From an uncultured Collinsella sp. (GTDB lineage Bacteria; Actinomycetota; Coriobacteriia; Coriobacteriales; Coriobacteriaceae): a stretch of DNA of 16,898 nt. The notes below the pieces were generated by a model. It searched no databases and was not told the origin of the DNA. It saw only the letters and a list, made by a program, of their open reading frames with translations. Shown piece by piece: positions 7,010 to 13,802 of this stretch (positions within the stretch are counted from its first letter, which is position 1; each line of letters starts with the position of its first letter). The stretch covers positions 1 through 16,898 of the forward strand of contig CAUGKA010000023.1 in NCBI GenBank assembly GCA_959599615.1, read 5' to 3'. A program made the translations under genes and the position numbers.

Positions 7010-8113
7010 TTATTGCATTCCGTAAGGCGAAAGCATGGCCCGTTGCGAGCAGCTCGCGAACCAAACCGACACGAGCGCGAACATGAAGCCATTGGCAAAA
7101 CCGTTGGCAAACTGCATCGCACCGCGCTTCCACCACAGCAGGCTGCGATGAAGCACGCCGTCCGAAAGCACCATGAACAGGCCCATGGTAAACGGAATAA
7201 AGCACATCACAGCAAAGGCCGAGAACACGCCCGAGATGGCCGAGAGTACCAAAAACGGCGCCACGATGCCCATCAGGTAAAAACCGGTACGAGCTTTGCC
7301 TTCCAAGCGCTCGGACTCGACATGGGCACGGCCGACTAGATCACCGCCAGCGGCACCGTTAGTGCCGGCGTGACCCATGCCGCTAATGCGGACCTCGTCG
7401 CCATCGTGCGTGCCGGCAGGAAACTCAATCGTCTGCTCGGAGGTTACGCGAGTACGACCGCTGCCACCGCAATCGGGGCAGGGGTCGGCCACGACCTTAC
7501 CGGAACCGCCGCACTCGGGGCAGACCGACTGGAACGTGCCCGCACCAAACAGGAAGGACAAGTCGACGTCGATGTGCCCGCGGCCACCGCAGCTCGGGCA
7601 GGTATGGGCATGCTCGGAGGAGACAGAACCCGAGCCGCCGCAGTGACCACAGGTATCGAAGCGCGTATAGCGGACGGTCTTGCGGGCACCGTCCTTGGCC
7701 TCCTTGGCGTCCAGTTTGATATCGACGACCACGTTGGCGCCGTTCTCGGGATTGTAGGCAGCCTGGCCGCGACGCTGCTGGCCCCAGGCACCGCCAAAAG
7801 GAAAGCCGCCCTCAAAGGGATTGCCATAGCCCGTGTTGCCGGCATAGCCGCCACCATAGGGCGAAGCCGTAGGGGCACCGGCAAAGGGATTGCCAGAACG
7901 CATGGCATCGTAGCGCGCACGTTTTTGCTCATCCGAAAGCACGGCGTAGGCCTCGGAAACCTCTTTAAACTTTTCCTCGGCATCCGGCTCTTTGTTGACG
8001 TCCGGATGGAGCTTACGGGCCTTTTGCTGGAAGGCCTTTTGAATATCACGCGAGGTGGCGTCCTTGGAGACACCTAGAATCTCGTAGTAATCTTTTTCGT
8101 TCATCGTCGCCAT
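7010..8113 (-). CDS. DnaJ-like J-domain zinc-finger protein with C-terminal membrane region
   Basis: The 367-residue product looks like class A DnaJ for two thirds of its length. It has a J domain (about 5-72, HPD at 36-38), a Gly/Phe/Tyr linker (about 73-125), and four CxxGxG-type pairs (C155/158, C172/175, C198/201, C212/215). The end of the first C-terminal beta domain follows (FPAGTHDGDEVRI, GGDLVGRAHVE). After about residue 275 the second beta domain and dimerisation region are absent, replaced by hydrophobic segments at about 278-298, 299-319 and 335-355. The ATG at 8113 is chosen because AGGAGG lies 9 nt upstream; M4 is an alternative. Its J domain matches the neighbouring DnaJ at about 42 of 67 positions by eye, suggesting an old duplication. 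I infer a membrane-tethered DnaK recruiter; the client is unknown. Confidence 0.85.
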   Translation of the reverse strand: MATMNEKDYYEILGVSKDATSRDIQKAFQQKARKLHPDVNKEPDAEEKFKEVSEAYAVLSDEQKRARYDAMRSGNPFAGAPTASPYGGGYAGNTGYGNPFEGGFPFGGAWGQQRRGQAAYNPENGANVVVDIKLDAKEAKDGARKTVRYTRFDTCGHCGGSGSVSSEHAHTCPSCGGRGHIDVDLSFLFGAGTFQSVCPECGGSGKVVADPCPDCGGSGRTRVTSEQTIEFPAGTHDGDEVRISGMGHAGTNGAAGGDLVGRAHVESERLEGKARTGFYLMGIVAPFLVLSAISGVFSAFAVMCFIPFTMGLFMVLSDGVLHRSLLWWKRGAMQFANGFANGFMFALVSVWFASCSQRAMLSPYGMQ

Positions 8114-8155
8114 GCGCGGCAACCTCCTGCTCACAGCAGCGTATATATTCCGGTA

Positions 8156-8161
8156 ATTCTA
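8156..8161 (-). promoter_or_regulatory. Possible -10 element upstream of the DnaJ-like gene
   Basis: The minus strand has TAGAAT (5 of 6 to TATAAT), 42 nt before the ATG of the DnaJ-like gene, in the 58-nt gap after hemW. No good -35 is visible at normal spacing. I looked for CIRCE- and HAIR-type heat-shock operators here and saw neither. A weak internal promoter is possible; co-transcription with hemW is equally likely. Confidence 0.25.
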
Positions 8162-8171
8162 CCCGAGCGGC

Positions 8172-9404
8172 CTAAGCTAGATCCCAAAACAGCTCGAACA
8201 GAACATTTCCATCGAGCCAGCCCAGGTGTGTCGGTGCTAAACGAGCTCGAACATGGCCCGCGACGACATCTGCCGAAGTAAAGGGTCCCTCATGGACCCC
8301 GAGCGTCTCGGGCACCCAAGTGGCAAGACCCAATTCGAGCGCGCGATCACAAGCGGCTGTCAGCTCATCGGCCGGGATGACACGAGCCGCGCGAACCAAC
8401 AGGTCGGACGCAATACCGCGCGTCATGCGACAAGCGAGCATCAGGTCTTCGGCCGCAGCCTCTCGCTGCGACAGGTATTCGGCCTCAAACGACGTCGCGT
8501 CATCGTCGCGCTGAACCAAACGCACACGGTACGCGTCGCCTCGAGCAGACACGCCGGGGAACAAACCTGCAAGACGGTCGAAATCCCCAGTATCAAGCAT
8601 ACCGGCGGCAGAACGGCCCAGGCCCAGGTAGCCCCGTCCGGTCCAGTAGGCAATGTTATGGGCGCATTCATGGCCGTCGAGCGCGTAGCTCGCCACCTCA
8701 TACGGGTGATAGCCGGCGGCACCCAGGAGCTCGCGCGCCACGTCCATGCAGGCGGCCTGAAAATCCTCGTCGGGCTCGAGCGACTCGTCACGGCACGCCA
8801 TGCGATAGAGGGGCGTCCCCACCTCGAGCGTGAGTGGATACACCGAAACATGATGCGGAACCGCCGCCAGCACGCCCTCGAGCGTACGCTTCCAACTCGC
8901 TGCGGTCTGCCCGGGAAGTCCGCACATAAGGTCGCACGACACGTCAAGCCCAGCGTCCTTGACCGTCGCGATGGCGGCGAGCGCCCGATCGGCATCGTGA
9001 ATGCGGCCGATGGCGGTAAGTTCGGTGTTATCGAGCGTTTGCACGCCCAGAGAAACGCGTGTGACACCAACCTTGGCAAGCGCAGTAGCAAGCTCGGCGG
9101 TCAGCGACTCGGGATTGGCCTCGCAGGTAAACTCAACGGGGGCGCACCACGCACGAATACGCCGCGCCAGCTCCACCAGGCGCTCCCCCGCCAGCGACGG
9201 CGTGCCGCCGCCAACATAGACGGTGCGGATCTGGTCGAGGGCCCCAGCCTTGCCAAAAGCATCGAGGCGCGCATACAACTGCTCAAAATAGGAATCAAGC
9301 GCGGCATCCAAATCATACGCAGCAAAGCTGCGCGAGTCAAAGTCGCAGTACCGGCACTTTTGAGCGCAAAACGGCACGTGCACGTACAGCGCGGTAACGG
9401 CCAC
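8172..9404 (-). CDS. hemW: Radical SAM heme chaperone HemW (formerly HemN-like)
   Basis: Radical SAM protein that in characterised bacteria binds heme and inserts it into haemoproteins. It is often misannotated as oxygen-independent coproporphyrinogen III oxidase. The 410-residue product starts ALYVHVPFC and has CAQKCRYCDF, giving cluster ligands C13, C17 and C20 followed by Asp-Phe. That form is typical of HemW, whereas HemN has a fourth Cys two residues later. GGGTPS is at 65-70, CEANPES at 94-100 and RVSLGVQT at 116-123, and a HemN C-terminal domain is present. The GTG at 9404 is 2 nt after the dusB stop and is supported by GGAGG 7 nt upstream. HemW next to lepA and a J protein is a common arrangement. 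There are no heme-biosynthesis genes nearby. Confidence 0.92.
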   Translation of the reverse strand: MAVTALYVHVPFCAQKCRYCDFDSRSFAAYDLDAALDSYFEQLYARLDAFGKAGALDQIRTVYVGGGTPSLAGERLVELARRIRAWCAPVEFTCEANPESLTAELATALAKVGVTRVSLGVQTLDNTELTAIGRIHDADRALAAIATVKDAGLDVSCDLMCGLPGQTAASWKRTLEGVLAAVPHHVSVYPLTLEVGTPLYRMACRDESLEPDEDFQAACMDVARELLGAAGYHPYEVASYALDGHECAHNIAYWTGRGYLGLGRSAAGMLDTGDFDRLAGLFPGVSARGDAYRVRLVQRDDDATSFEAEYLSQREAAAEDLMLACRMTRGIASDLLVRAARVIPADELTAACDRALELGLATWVPETLGVHEGPFTSADVVAGHVRARLAPTHLGWLDGNVLFELFWDLA

Positions 9405-9406
9405 CG

Positions 9407-10450
9407 TTAGGCCTCCAGCGGATGAGCAGGCACCGACTCGCCGGCGGCAAGCGCGGCCTCGCAGGCCACCACGTCGCGCTCGATATCATCGACCAGCGCC
9501 ATAAACTCCTCGTACGTAGAGCAACGCACCACCTGAGCGCGCCAGGCGGCGGCATGGGGCATACCCTTTAAGTACCAGCTTGCGTACGTGCGAGCACGCG
9601 ACATGAGCGGCAGAAGCTCGTGCGTCAACGTCAGGTGCTCGCGCAGAGCCTCCAGGCGCTCGACCGAGGAGCGAGAAGGAACCGGCGTGCCATCGAGTGC
9701 AAGGGCTCGGGCATCGCCGAACACCCACGGATTGCCGTAGATGCCGCGCGCGATAAACACCGCGCTGGCACCCGAGCCGTGCAGATGCTCAGCAGCGTCC
9801 TCGGCCGAGAACACATCGCCCGAACCAATCACGGGAATCTCGACAGCGTCGGCAACCTCATCGACGACAGACCAATCGGCCTGGCCCGTGTAGAGCTGCG
9901 TGGCGCAACGACCATGCACGGCGACTGCGGCAGCCCCTGCACTCTCAAGCATCTGGGCAAATGTCGCGGCATTGCGGTCCTCGGCATAAAAGCCCTTGCG
10001 AATCTTGACGGTCACGGGCACGTGCGCCGCGCCCACCGTGGCCTCGACGATCTTCTCGGCCAGGTCGGGCGTGCGCATGAGCGCCGAGCCCTCGCCCTTG
10101 GTAACGACCTTGCGGGCGGGACATGCCATGTTGATATCGATGAGCGACAGGCGATCGCCCACACGTTCCTCGACGGCAGCGACGGCGCTCGCAAACTGAT
10201 CGGGTTTGGAGCCAAAGAGCTGCACGCAAATCTGCTGCTCCTCGTCGGCCGGTAGCACCAGGCGCCACGTCTTATTGCTGGCATAGGCAAGGCCCGCCAC
10301 GCTCACCATCTCGCTGTAGGCAAGGTTGGCACCGCGGCGGCGGCACATGATACGGTAGGCAGGGTCGGTCACGCCCGCCATGGGAGCCATAAGGAACGGC
10401 TGCTCGGCATAGGCGCCCAGCAGCCGCTTGCTGTATTCAGAAAGCGCCAT
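9407..10450 (-). CDS. dusB: tRNA-dihydrouridine synthase (DusB family)
   Basis: FMN-dependent enzyme that reduces specific uridines in the tRNA D-loop to dihydrouridine. The 347-residue product has the TIM-barrel flavin signatures: MAPMAGVTD at 21-29, NMACPARKVV with the proton-donor cysteine C110, TVKIRKG with K149, H179 in VAVHGR, YTGQADW, GSGD at 209-212 and ARGIYGNPW. Length is normal for bacterial DusB. The ATG at 10450 is 4 nt after the lepA TAG, with only a weak AGG before it, so translation is probably coupled to lepA. It directly precedes hemW. The Dus family is certain; the DusB subtype rests on overall resemblance to Gram-positive DusB and is less certain. Confidence 0.93.
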   Translation of the reverse strand: MALSEYSKRLLGAYAEQPFLMAPMAGVTDPAYRIMCRRRGANLAYSEMVSVAGLAYASNKTWRLVLPADEEQQICVQLFGSKPDQFASAVAAVEERVGDRLSLIDINMACPARKVVTKGEGSALMRTPDLAEKIVEATVGAAHVPVTVKIRKGFYAEDRNAATFAQMLESAGAAAVAVHGRCATQLYTGQADWSVVDEVADAVEIPVIGSGDVFSAEDAAEHLHGSGASAVFIARGIYGNPWVFGDARALALDGTPVPSRSSVERLEALREHLTLTHELLPLMSRARTYASWYLKGMPHAAAWRAQVVRCSTYEEFMALVDDIERDVVACEAALAAGESVPAHPLEA

Positions 10451-10454
10451 AGAC

Positions 10455-12266
10455 CTACTCGTCCACCTTGAGGATCGCCATAAAGGCCTCCTGCGGGACC
10501 TCGACCGATCCGATGGCCTTCATGCGCTTCTTGCCCTCTTTCTGCTTCTCGAGCAGCTTGCGCTTACGCGAGATATCGCCGCCGTAGCACTTAGCAAGAA
10601 CGTCCTTGCGACGCGCCTTGACGGTGGAACGGGCGATGATCTTGTTGCCGATAGCACCCTGGATGGGCACCTCGAACAGCTGACGCGGGATGATCTCCTT
10701 GAGCTTGTCGCACAGGCCACGGGCCAGGCCATATGCCTTGTCCTTATGGACGATAAACGAAAGCGCGTCCACCTCGTCGCCCGAAAGCAGGATGTCGAGC
10801 TTGACGAGCTCAGAGGGGCGATATTCGTTGAACTCATAGTCGAGCGAGGCGTAACCCTTGGTGCGGCTCTTGAGCTGATCGAAGAAGTCCAAGATGAGCT
10901 CAGCGAGCGGCATATCGAAGCGCATCTCGACCGATTTGCTCGTCAGGTGGATCATGTCGGTTGTGACGCCGCGGTGCTCGATGGCGAGCTGCATGACGGC
11001 ACCCGTGTACTCAGGCGGGCAGATGATCTTTGCCTTGAGGTAGGGTTCCTCGATACGTTCGATGCGCGTGGCCTCGGGAAGGTCCTGCGGACTGCGGACA
11101 TCGATCATTTCGCCGTCGGTCTTGTAGACGTGATAGTCGACCGAGGGACTCGTGGCAATGAGGTCCAGGTTGAACTCGCGCTCCAGGCGTTCCTTGACGA
11201 CTTCCATGTGCAGCAGGCCCAGGAAGCCCACGCGGAAGCCGAAACCGAGCGCCACCGACGTCTCGGGCTCCCACACCAACGACGGGTCGTTGACGTGCAG
11301 CTTATCGAGGGCGTCACGCAGGTTCTCGTAGTCCTTGTTGTCGATCGGGAACAGGCCCGTGTAGACCATGGGCTTGGCCTCGCGGTAGCCCGGCAGAGGC
11401 TCGGGGCAGGGGTTCGAAGCCCACGTAAGGGTATCGCCCACGCGCACAGCCTCGGGGTCCTTCAGACCCGTGACCACATAGCCAACCTCGCCGACGGTCA
11501 GCGCGTCGACCGGGGTCTCGGCAGGACGCTTGACGCCCACGCCGTCGACCAAAAAGTCACCCTTGGCCTGCATCATAAGCAGAGTATCGCCCTTTTTGAT
11601 GGAACCATCGAAGACGCGCACCGTAGCCACCACACCGCGATACTCGTCAAAGTACGAATCCAAAATGAGCGCTTTGAGCGGAGCGTTTGCATCGCCCTTA
11701 GGCGGCGAAATCAAAAAGACGATGGACTCCAGCAGATCGTGAATGCCCTCGCCGGTCTTGCCCGAGACGCACACGGCATCATCGGCGGGAATCGCCAGGT
11801 CGTCCTCGATCTCGGTCTTAACCTCGTCGGGATGGGCCGAGGGCAGGTCGATCTTGTTGATGGCGGGCACAATGTCCAGATTGGCGTTCATGGCGAGCGT
11901 CGCGTTGGAAACGGTCTGCGCCTCGACGCCCTGCGTGGCGTCGACAACGAGTACCGCGCCCTCACAGGCTGCCAGCGAGCGCGAGACCTCATAGGTAAAG
12001 TCAACGTGGCCCGGCGTATCGATCAGATTGAACTGATACGTCTCACCATCGTCGGCGTCATAGGAAACGCGGACGGCATTGGACTTGATCGTAATGCCGC
12101 GCTCGCGCTCGATATCCATGGTGTCGAGCAGCTGCGACTCCATGTCGCGTTCGTCGACGGTATGGGTGAGCTCGAGGATGCGGTCGCTGATCGTGGACTT
12201 GCCATGGTCGATATGCGCAACGATCGAGAAGTTGCGGATGTGGGAAATGTCAATTGAAGTATTCAT
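10455..12266 (-). CDS. lepA: Elongation factor 4 (LepA)
   Basis: Ribosome-bound translational GTPase linked to back-translocation and to 30S biogenesis and initiation. The 603-residue product has G1 AHIDHGKST at 17-25, the G2 region ERERGITI, G3 DTPGH at 83-87 and G4 NKID at 137-140. EF-G-like domains and the LepA-specific C-terminal domain follow. Normal length is about 600. The ATG at 12266 begins MNTSIDISHIRNFSIVAHIDHG, as expected; an extra 15 in-frame codons upstream lie in the rpsT terminator and are rejected. No clear ribosome binding site precedes it. The start is 25 nt from the end of the rpsT terminator, and a TAAGAT box sits 7 nt before the ATG, suggesting a leaderless mRNA. It leads the dusB-hemW series. 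Confidence 0.97.
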   Translation of the reverse strand: MNTSIDISHIRNFSIVAHIDHGKSTISDRILELTHTVDERDMESQLLDTMDIERERGITIKSNAVRVSYDADDGETYQFNLIDTPGHVDFTYEVSRSLAACEGAVLVVDATQGVEAQTVSNATLAMNANLDIVPAINKIDLPSAHPDEVKTEIEDDLAIPADDAVCVSGKTGEGIHDLLESIVFLISPPKGDANAPLKALILDSYFDEYRGVVATVRVFDGSIKKGDTLLMMQAKGDFLVDGVGVKRPAETPVDALTVGEVGYVVTGLKDPEAVRVGDTLTWASNPCPEPLPGYREAKPMVYTGLFPIDNKDYENLRDALDKLHVNDPSLVWEPETSVALGFGFRVGFLGLLHMEVVKERLEREFNLDLIATSPSVDYHVYKTDGEMIDVRSPQDLPEATRIERIEEPYLKAKIICPPEYTGAVMQLAIEHRGVTTDMIHLTSKSVEMRFDMPLAELILDFFDQLKSRTKGYASLDYEFNEYRPSELVKLDILLSGDEVDALSFIVHKDKAYGLARGLCDKLKEIIPRQLFEVPIQGAIGNKIIARSTVKARRKDVLAKCYGGDISRKRKLLEKQKEGKKRMKAIGSVEVPQEAFMAILKVDE

Positions 12267-12273
12267 GCGGACT

Positions 12274-12279
12274 ATCTTA
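12274..12279 (-). promoter_or_regulatory. Possible -10 box giving a leaderless lepA mRNA
   Basis: The minus strand reads TAAGAT, then 7 nt, then the lepA ATG. A TAnnnT box at this distance places the transcription start at or one base before the A of ATG. That is the usual form of leaderless genes, which are common in actinobacteria. It agrees with the absence of a ribosome binding site and with the terminator ending just upstream. No -35 is recognisable, since that position would fall inside the terminator stem. Confidence 0.4.
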
Positions 12280-12291
12280 CCCGAGCGGTAC

Positions 12292-12327
12292 AAAAATGGA
12301 GCCTGTTCCATAAAACAGGCTCCATTT
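12292..12327 (-). terminator. Strong rho-independent terminator after rpsT
   Basis: On the minus strand AAATGGAGCCTGTT (12327-12314) pairs perfectly with AACAGGCTCCATTT (12307-12294), a 14-bp stem with a 6-nt loop, running into a T stretch (12296-12292). It lies 34 nt past the rpsT stop. The plus-strand reading has only three T residues after the stem, so activity is mainly for the minus strand. Confidence 0.92.
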
Positions 12328-12361
12328 ATGCGCGTAATCTGTGTGGTGTGAAATTTACAAC

Positions 12362-12628
12362 TTAGGCGTTGATGCTGTTCACGAGCTTGGCAAGACCGGA
12401 CTTGCGGTTGGAAGCCTGGTTCTTGTGGATAACATGCTTGGCGGCAGCCATGTCGAGACGCTTGGTGACGGTCTTGAGGGCAGCCTGGGCCTTCTCGGCG
12501 TCGCCCTCGGCGACGGCGGACTGGACGTGCTTGGTCAGCGTCTTGAGCTCGGACTTGACAGCCTTGTTACGCATGCGAGCTGCCTCATTGGTGCGGATAC
12601 GCTTCTTCTGAGACTTGATGTTTGCCAC
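12362..12628 (-). CDS. rpsT: 30S ribosomal protein S20
   Basis: Binds the 5' domain and helix 44 region of 16S rRNA in the 30S subunit. The 88-residue product has the family signature: ANIKSQKKRIRTNEAARMRNKA at the N-terminus, a long charged helix, then AAAKHVIHKNQASNRKSGLAKLVN at the C-terminus. The GTG at 12628 is the only start matching the family length; AAGGA lies 9 nt upstream. It has its own extended -10 promoter and a terminator, so it looks monocistronic between holA and lepA. The 69-nt leader has a hairpin with a U-run near its 5' end and a duplicated 9-nt Shine-Dalgarno segment, both possibly regulatory. S20 is known to control its own synthesis in E. coli. Confidence 0.97.
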   Translation of the reverse strand: MANIKSQKKRIRTNEAARMRNKAVKSELKTLTKHVQSAVAEGDAEKAQAALKTVTKRLDMAAAKHVIHKNQASNRKSGLAKLVNSINA

Positions 12629-12633
12629 TTCTG

Positions 12634-12653
12634 GAGTTCCTTTCGAGTTCCTT
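12634..12653 (-). repeat. Tandem 9-nt repeat containing the rpsT Shine-Dalgarno
   Basis: AAGGAACTC occurs twice on the minus strand (12653-12645 and 12642-12634), separated by 2 nt. The downstream copy is at normal distance (9 nt) from the rpsT GTG; the upstream copy is 20 nt away, too far to initiate there. It may be a ribosome standby or protein-binding site, or chance. Confidence 0.5.
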
Positions 12654-12655
12654 GC

Positions 12656-12693
12656 AAAAAATGTATGACACCTCTGAGACACGGTGAGGTCAT
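12656..12693 (-). promoter_or_regulatory. Attenuator-like hairpin in the rpsT leader
   Basis: On the minus strand ATGACCTC (12693-12686) can pair with GAGGTGTCAT (12674-12665), with a two-base bulge, followed by ACA and then six T residues (12661-12656). With a start near 12697 this hairpin would be the first structure in the transcript. The hairpin plus U-run resembles an intrinsic terminator, so it could act as an attenuator, but the stem is interrupted and short. Confidence 0.4.
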
Positions 12694-12703
12694 GCAAGCG
12701 CCT

Positions 12704-12712
12704 ACTATAGCA
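12704..12712 (-). promoter_or_regulatory. Extended -10 promoter for rpsT
   Basis: The minus strand reads TGC then TATAGT (12709-12704), an extended -10 element. A TTGACA at 12747-12742 is 32 nt upstream, too far to act as its -35. The transcription start is predicted near 12697, leaving a leader of about 69 nt before the GTG. Confidence 0.6.
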
Positions 12713-12761
12713 CGCTCCCTCTCAAAGGGATAGAACGAATTTGTCAAATAGGCAGGTATCA

Positions 12762-13724
12762 TCACGATTTTCTCAAGATGTTCGTAATCCAGAGCAAAAG
12801 CGCCGTCTGAGAATCGGCCGAACCCTTGAGCGCGAGCTCCACATCGACCGCACCCTCGAGCGCTGCGACGAGCTCGGTCATCGAAAAACGACGCGCCCAG
12901 GTAAGGTGATTCTTGACCTGCCAGGACTGGAGCTTGAGCGTTGCGGCCAGCTCGCGACCCTGCCCACGCGCGTCGAGCGCCTTGGCGACGATAAGCTCGC
13001 GAATGCGACCGCACAGCAATGTGTAAGTCCACACGTAGCTCTTGGAGGGCAGGAGCTTAAAGAGCTCGAGCGAACGCCGCATATCGCGAGCCGAAACGGC
13101 GTTGAGGAAGTCCCAGGGTTGGATCTCGGCCGTACGTACAATCCAGCGCTCAACATCGGCAAGTTCAATCTGGGGCGACTCGACCATCTGGGCAAGCTTA
13201 GCCAAGTCGTTATCGAGCATGCGCGTGTTTTCGCCCGAACGCGAGACGAGCTCCTCGGCGGCCGCCGTCGAAATCGACTTACCGCGCTGCGTCGCCATCT
13301 GCTGAACACGGCGCGGCAGTTCCCAGCGCTTGGTACCCGAGCAATCGACGATAGCCTTCTTGTCGATCTTGGCGATTGCCTTATACAGGCGCGTATTCTT
13401 GGCAAGTGAGTCGGCGATGATGAGGCAGACCGTTGTTGGGCTGGGACTCGCCAGATACCCAACGAGCGGCTCCGAGACCGCCTTGGCGAGCTTTGAGCAG
13501 CCATCGAGGATTACCAGACGAAACTCGCTGCCCATCGGAAAGGTGTTAAGCGATCCGATAATGGACTCGATATCGGGGTCCTTGGTCATGTCTCGCTCGT
13601 CGAGGTTGAACTCGACCATACCCGATTTTTCCAGACGCGCTTTCATACGCGAGACGGCGTGGTCGCGCTTAACTCCGTCGGTACCGACAATCAGATATGC
13701 CGGCAGCAAACCGGTTTCGGACAT
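12762..13724 (-). CDS. holA: DNA polymerase III subunit delta
   Basis: The clamp-loader wrench that opens the beta sliding clamp during replication. The 320-residue product has the HolA layout: an N-terminal AAA+-like domain without a Walker A motif (PAYLIVGTDGVKRDHAVSRM, then RLVILDGCSKLAKAV and TTVCLIIADSLAKNTRLYK), a middle helical domain with NTRMLDNDLAKLA, and a C-terminal collar domain ending ELALKGSADSQTALLLWI. The ATG at 13724 is preferred because GGAGG lies about 8 nt upstream; in-frame starts at 13766 and 13787 would add unrelated residues. It follows comEC by 78 nt and precedes rpsT, the common Gram-positive comEC-holA-rpsT order. A TTGGCG/TAGAAT pair in the gap may be a promoter of its own. 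Confidence 0.93.
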   Translation of the reverse strand: MSETGLLPAYLIVGTDGVKRDHAVSRMKARLEKSGMVEFNLDERDMTKDPDIESIIGSLNTFPMGSEFRLVILDGCSKLAKAVSEPLVGYLASPSPTTVCLIIADSLAKNTRLYKAIAKIDKKAIVDCSGTKRWELPRRVQQMATQRGKSISTAAAEELVSRSGENTRMLDNDLAKLAQMVESPQIELADVERWIVRTAEIQPWDFLNAVSARDMRRSLELFKLLPSKSYVWTYTLLCGRIRELIVAKALDARGQGRELAATLKLQSWQVKNHLTWARRFSMTELVAALEGAVDVELALKGSADSQTALLLWITNILRKS

Positions 13725-13764
13725 TGCGCCCCCCTCCCGCAGGCCTTCGTATTCGTTCCGTGCC

Positions 13765-13794
13765 ATTCTAGCCCAGGGGCCCACCACACGCCAA
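13765..13794 (-). promoter_or_regulatory. Possible holA promoter
   Basis: The minus strand has TTGGCG (13794-13789), an 18-nt spacer, and TAGAAT (13770-13765, 5 of 6 to TATAAT). It would start transcription about 35 nt before the holA ATG. The -35 matches only its first three bases, so this is moderate evidence at best. No terminator is visible after comEC, so read-through is also expected. Confidence 0.4.
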
Positions 13795-13802
13795 CGACGT
13801 CG

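Noticed and set aside
7010..7300. A frameshift as the explanation for the odd end of the DnaJ-like gene
   Set aside because: The alternative minus-strand frame readable across this stretch does not encode DnaJ C-terminal domain II. The in-frame tail is a coherent run of hydrophobic segments, so the fusion looks real.
8114..8171. CIRCE or HAIR heat-shock operator before the J-protein genes
   Set aside because: No TTAGCACTC-N9-GAGTGCTAA or CTTGAGT/ACTCAAG-type inverted repeat is present.
8172..9404. Annotation as oxygen-independent coproporphyrinogen III oxidase HemN
   Set aside because: The motif is CxxxCxxC followed by Asp-Phe rather than the CxxxCxxCxC of HemN, which fits HemW.
8253..9410. 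A 385-codon open frame on the plus strand opposite hemW
   Set aside because: Antisense shadow of hemW with no recognisable protein features.
10428..12257. A 609-codon open frame on the plus strand opposite lepA
   Set aside because: Same antisense codon-bias effect. It mirrors lepA almost exactly, with no recognisable domain or ribosome binding site.
12742..12747. TTGACA as the -35 of the rpsT promoter
   Set aside because: It lies 32 nt from the TATAGT -10, far beyond the usual 16-18 nt, and no other -10 fits it.
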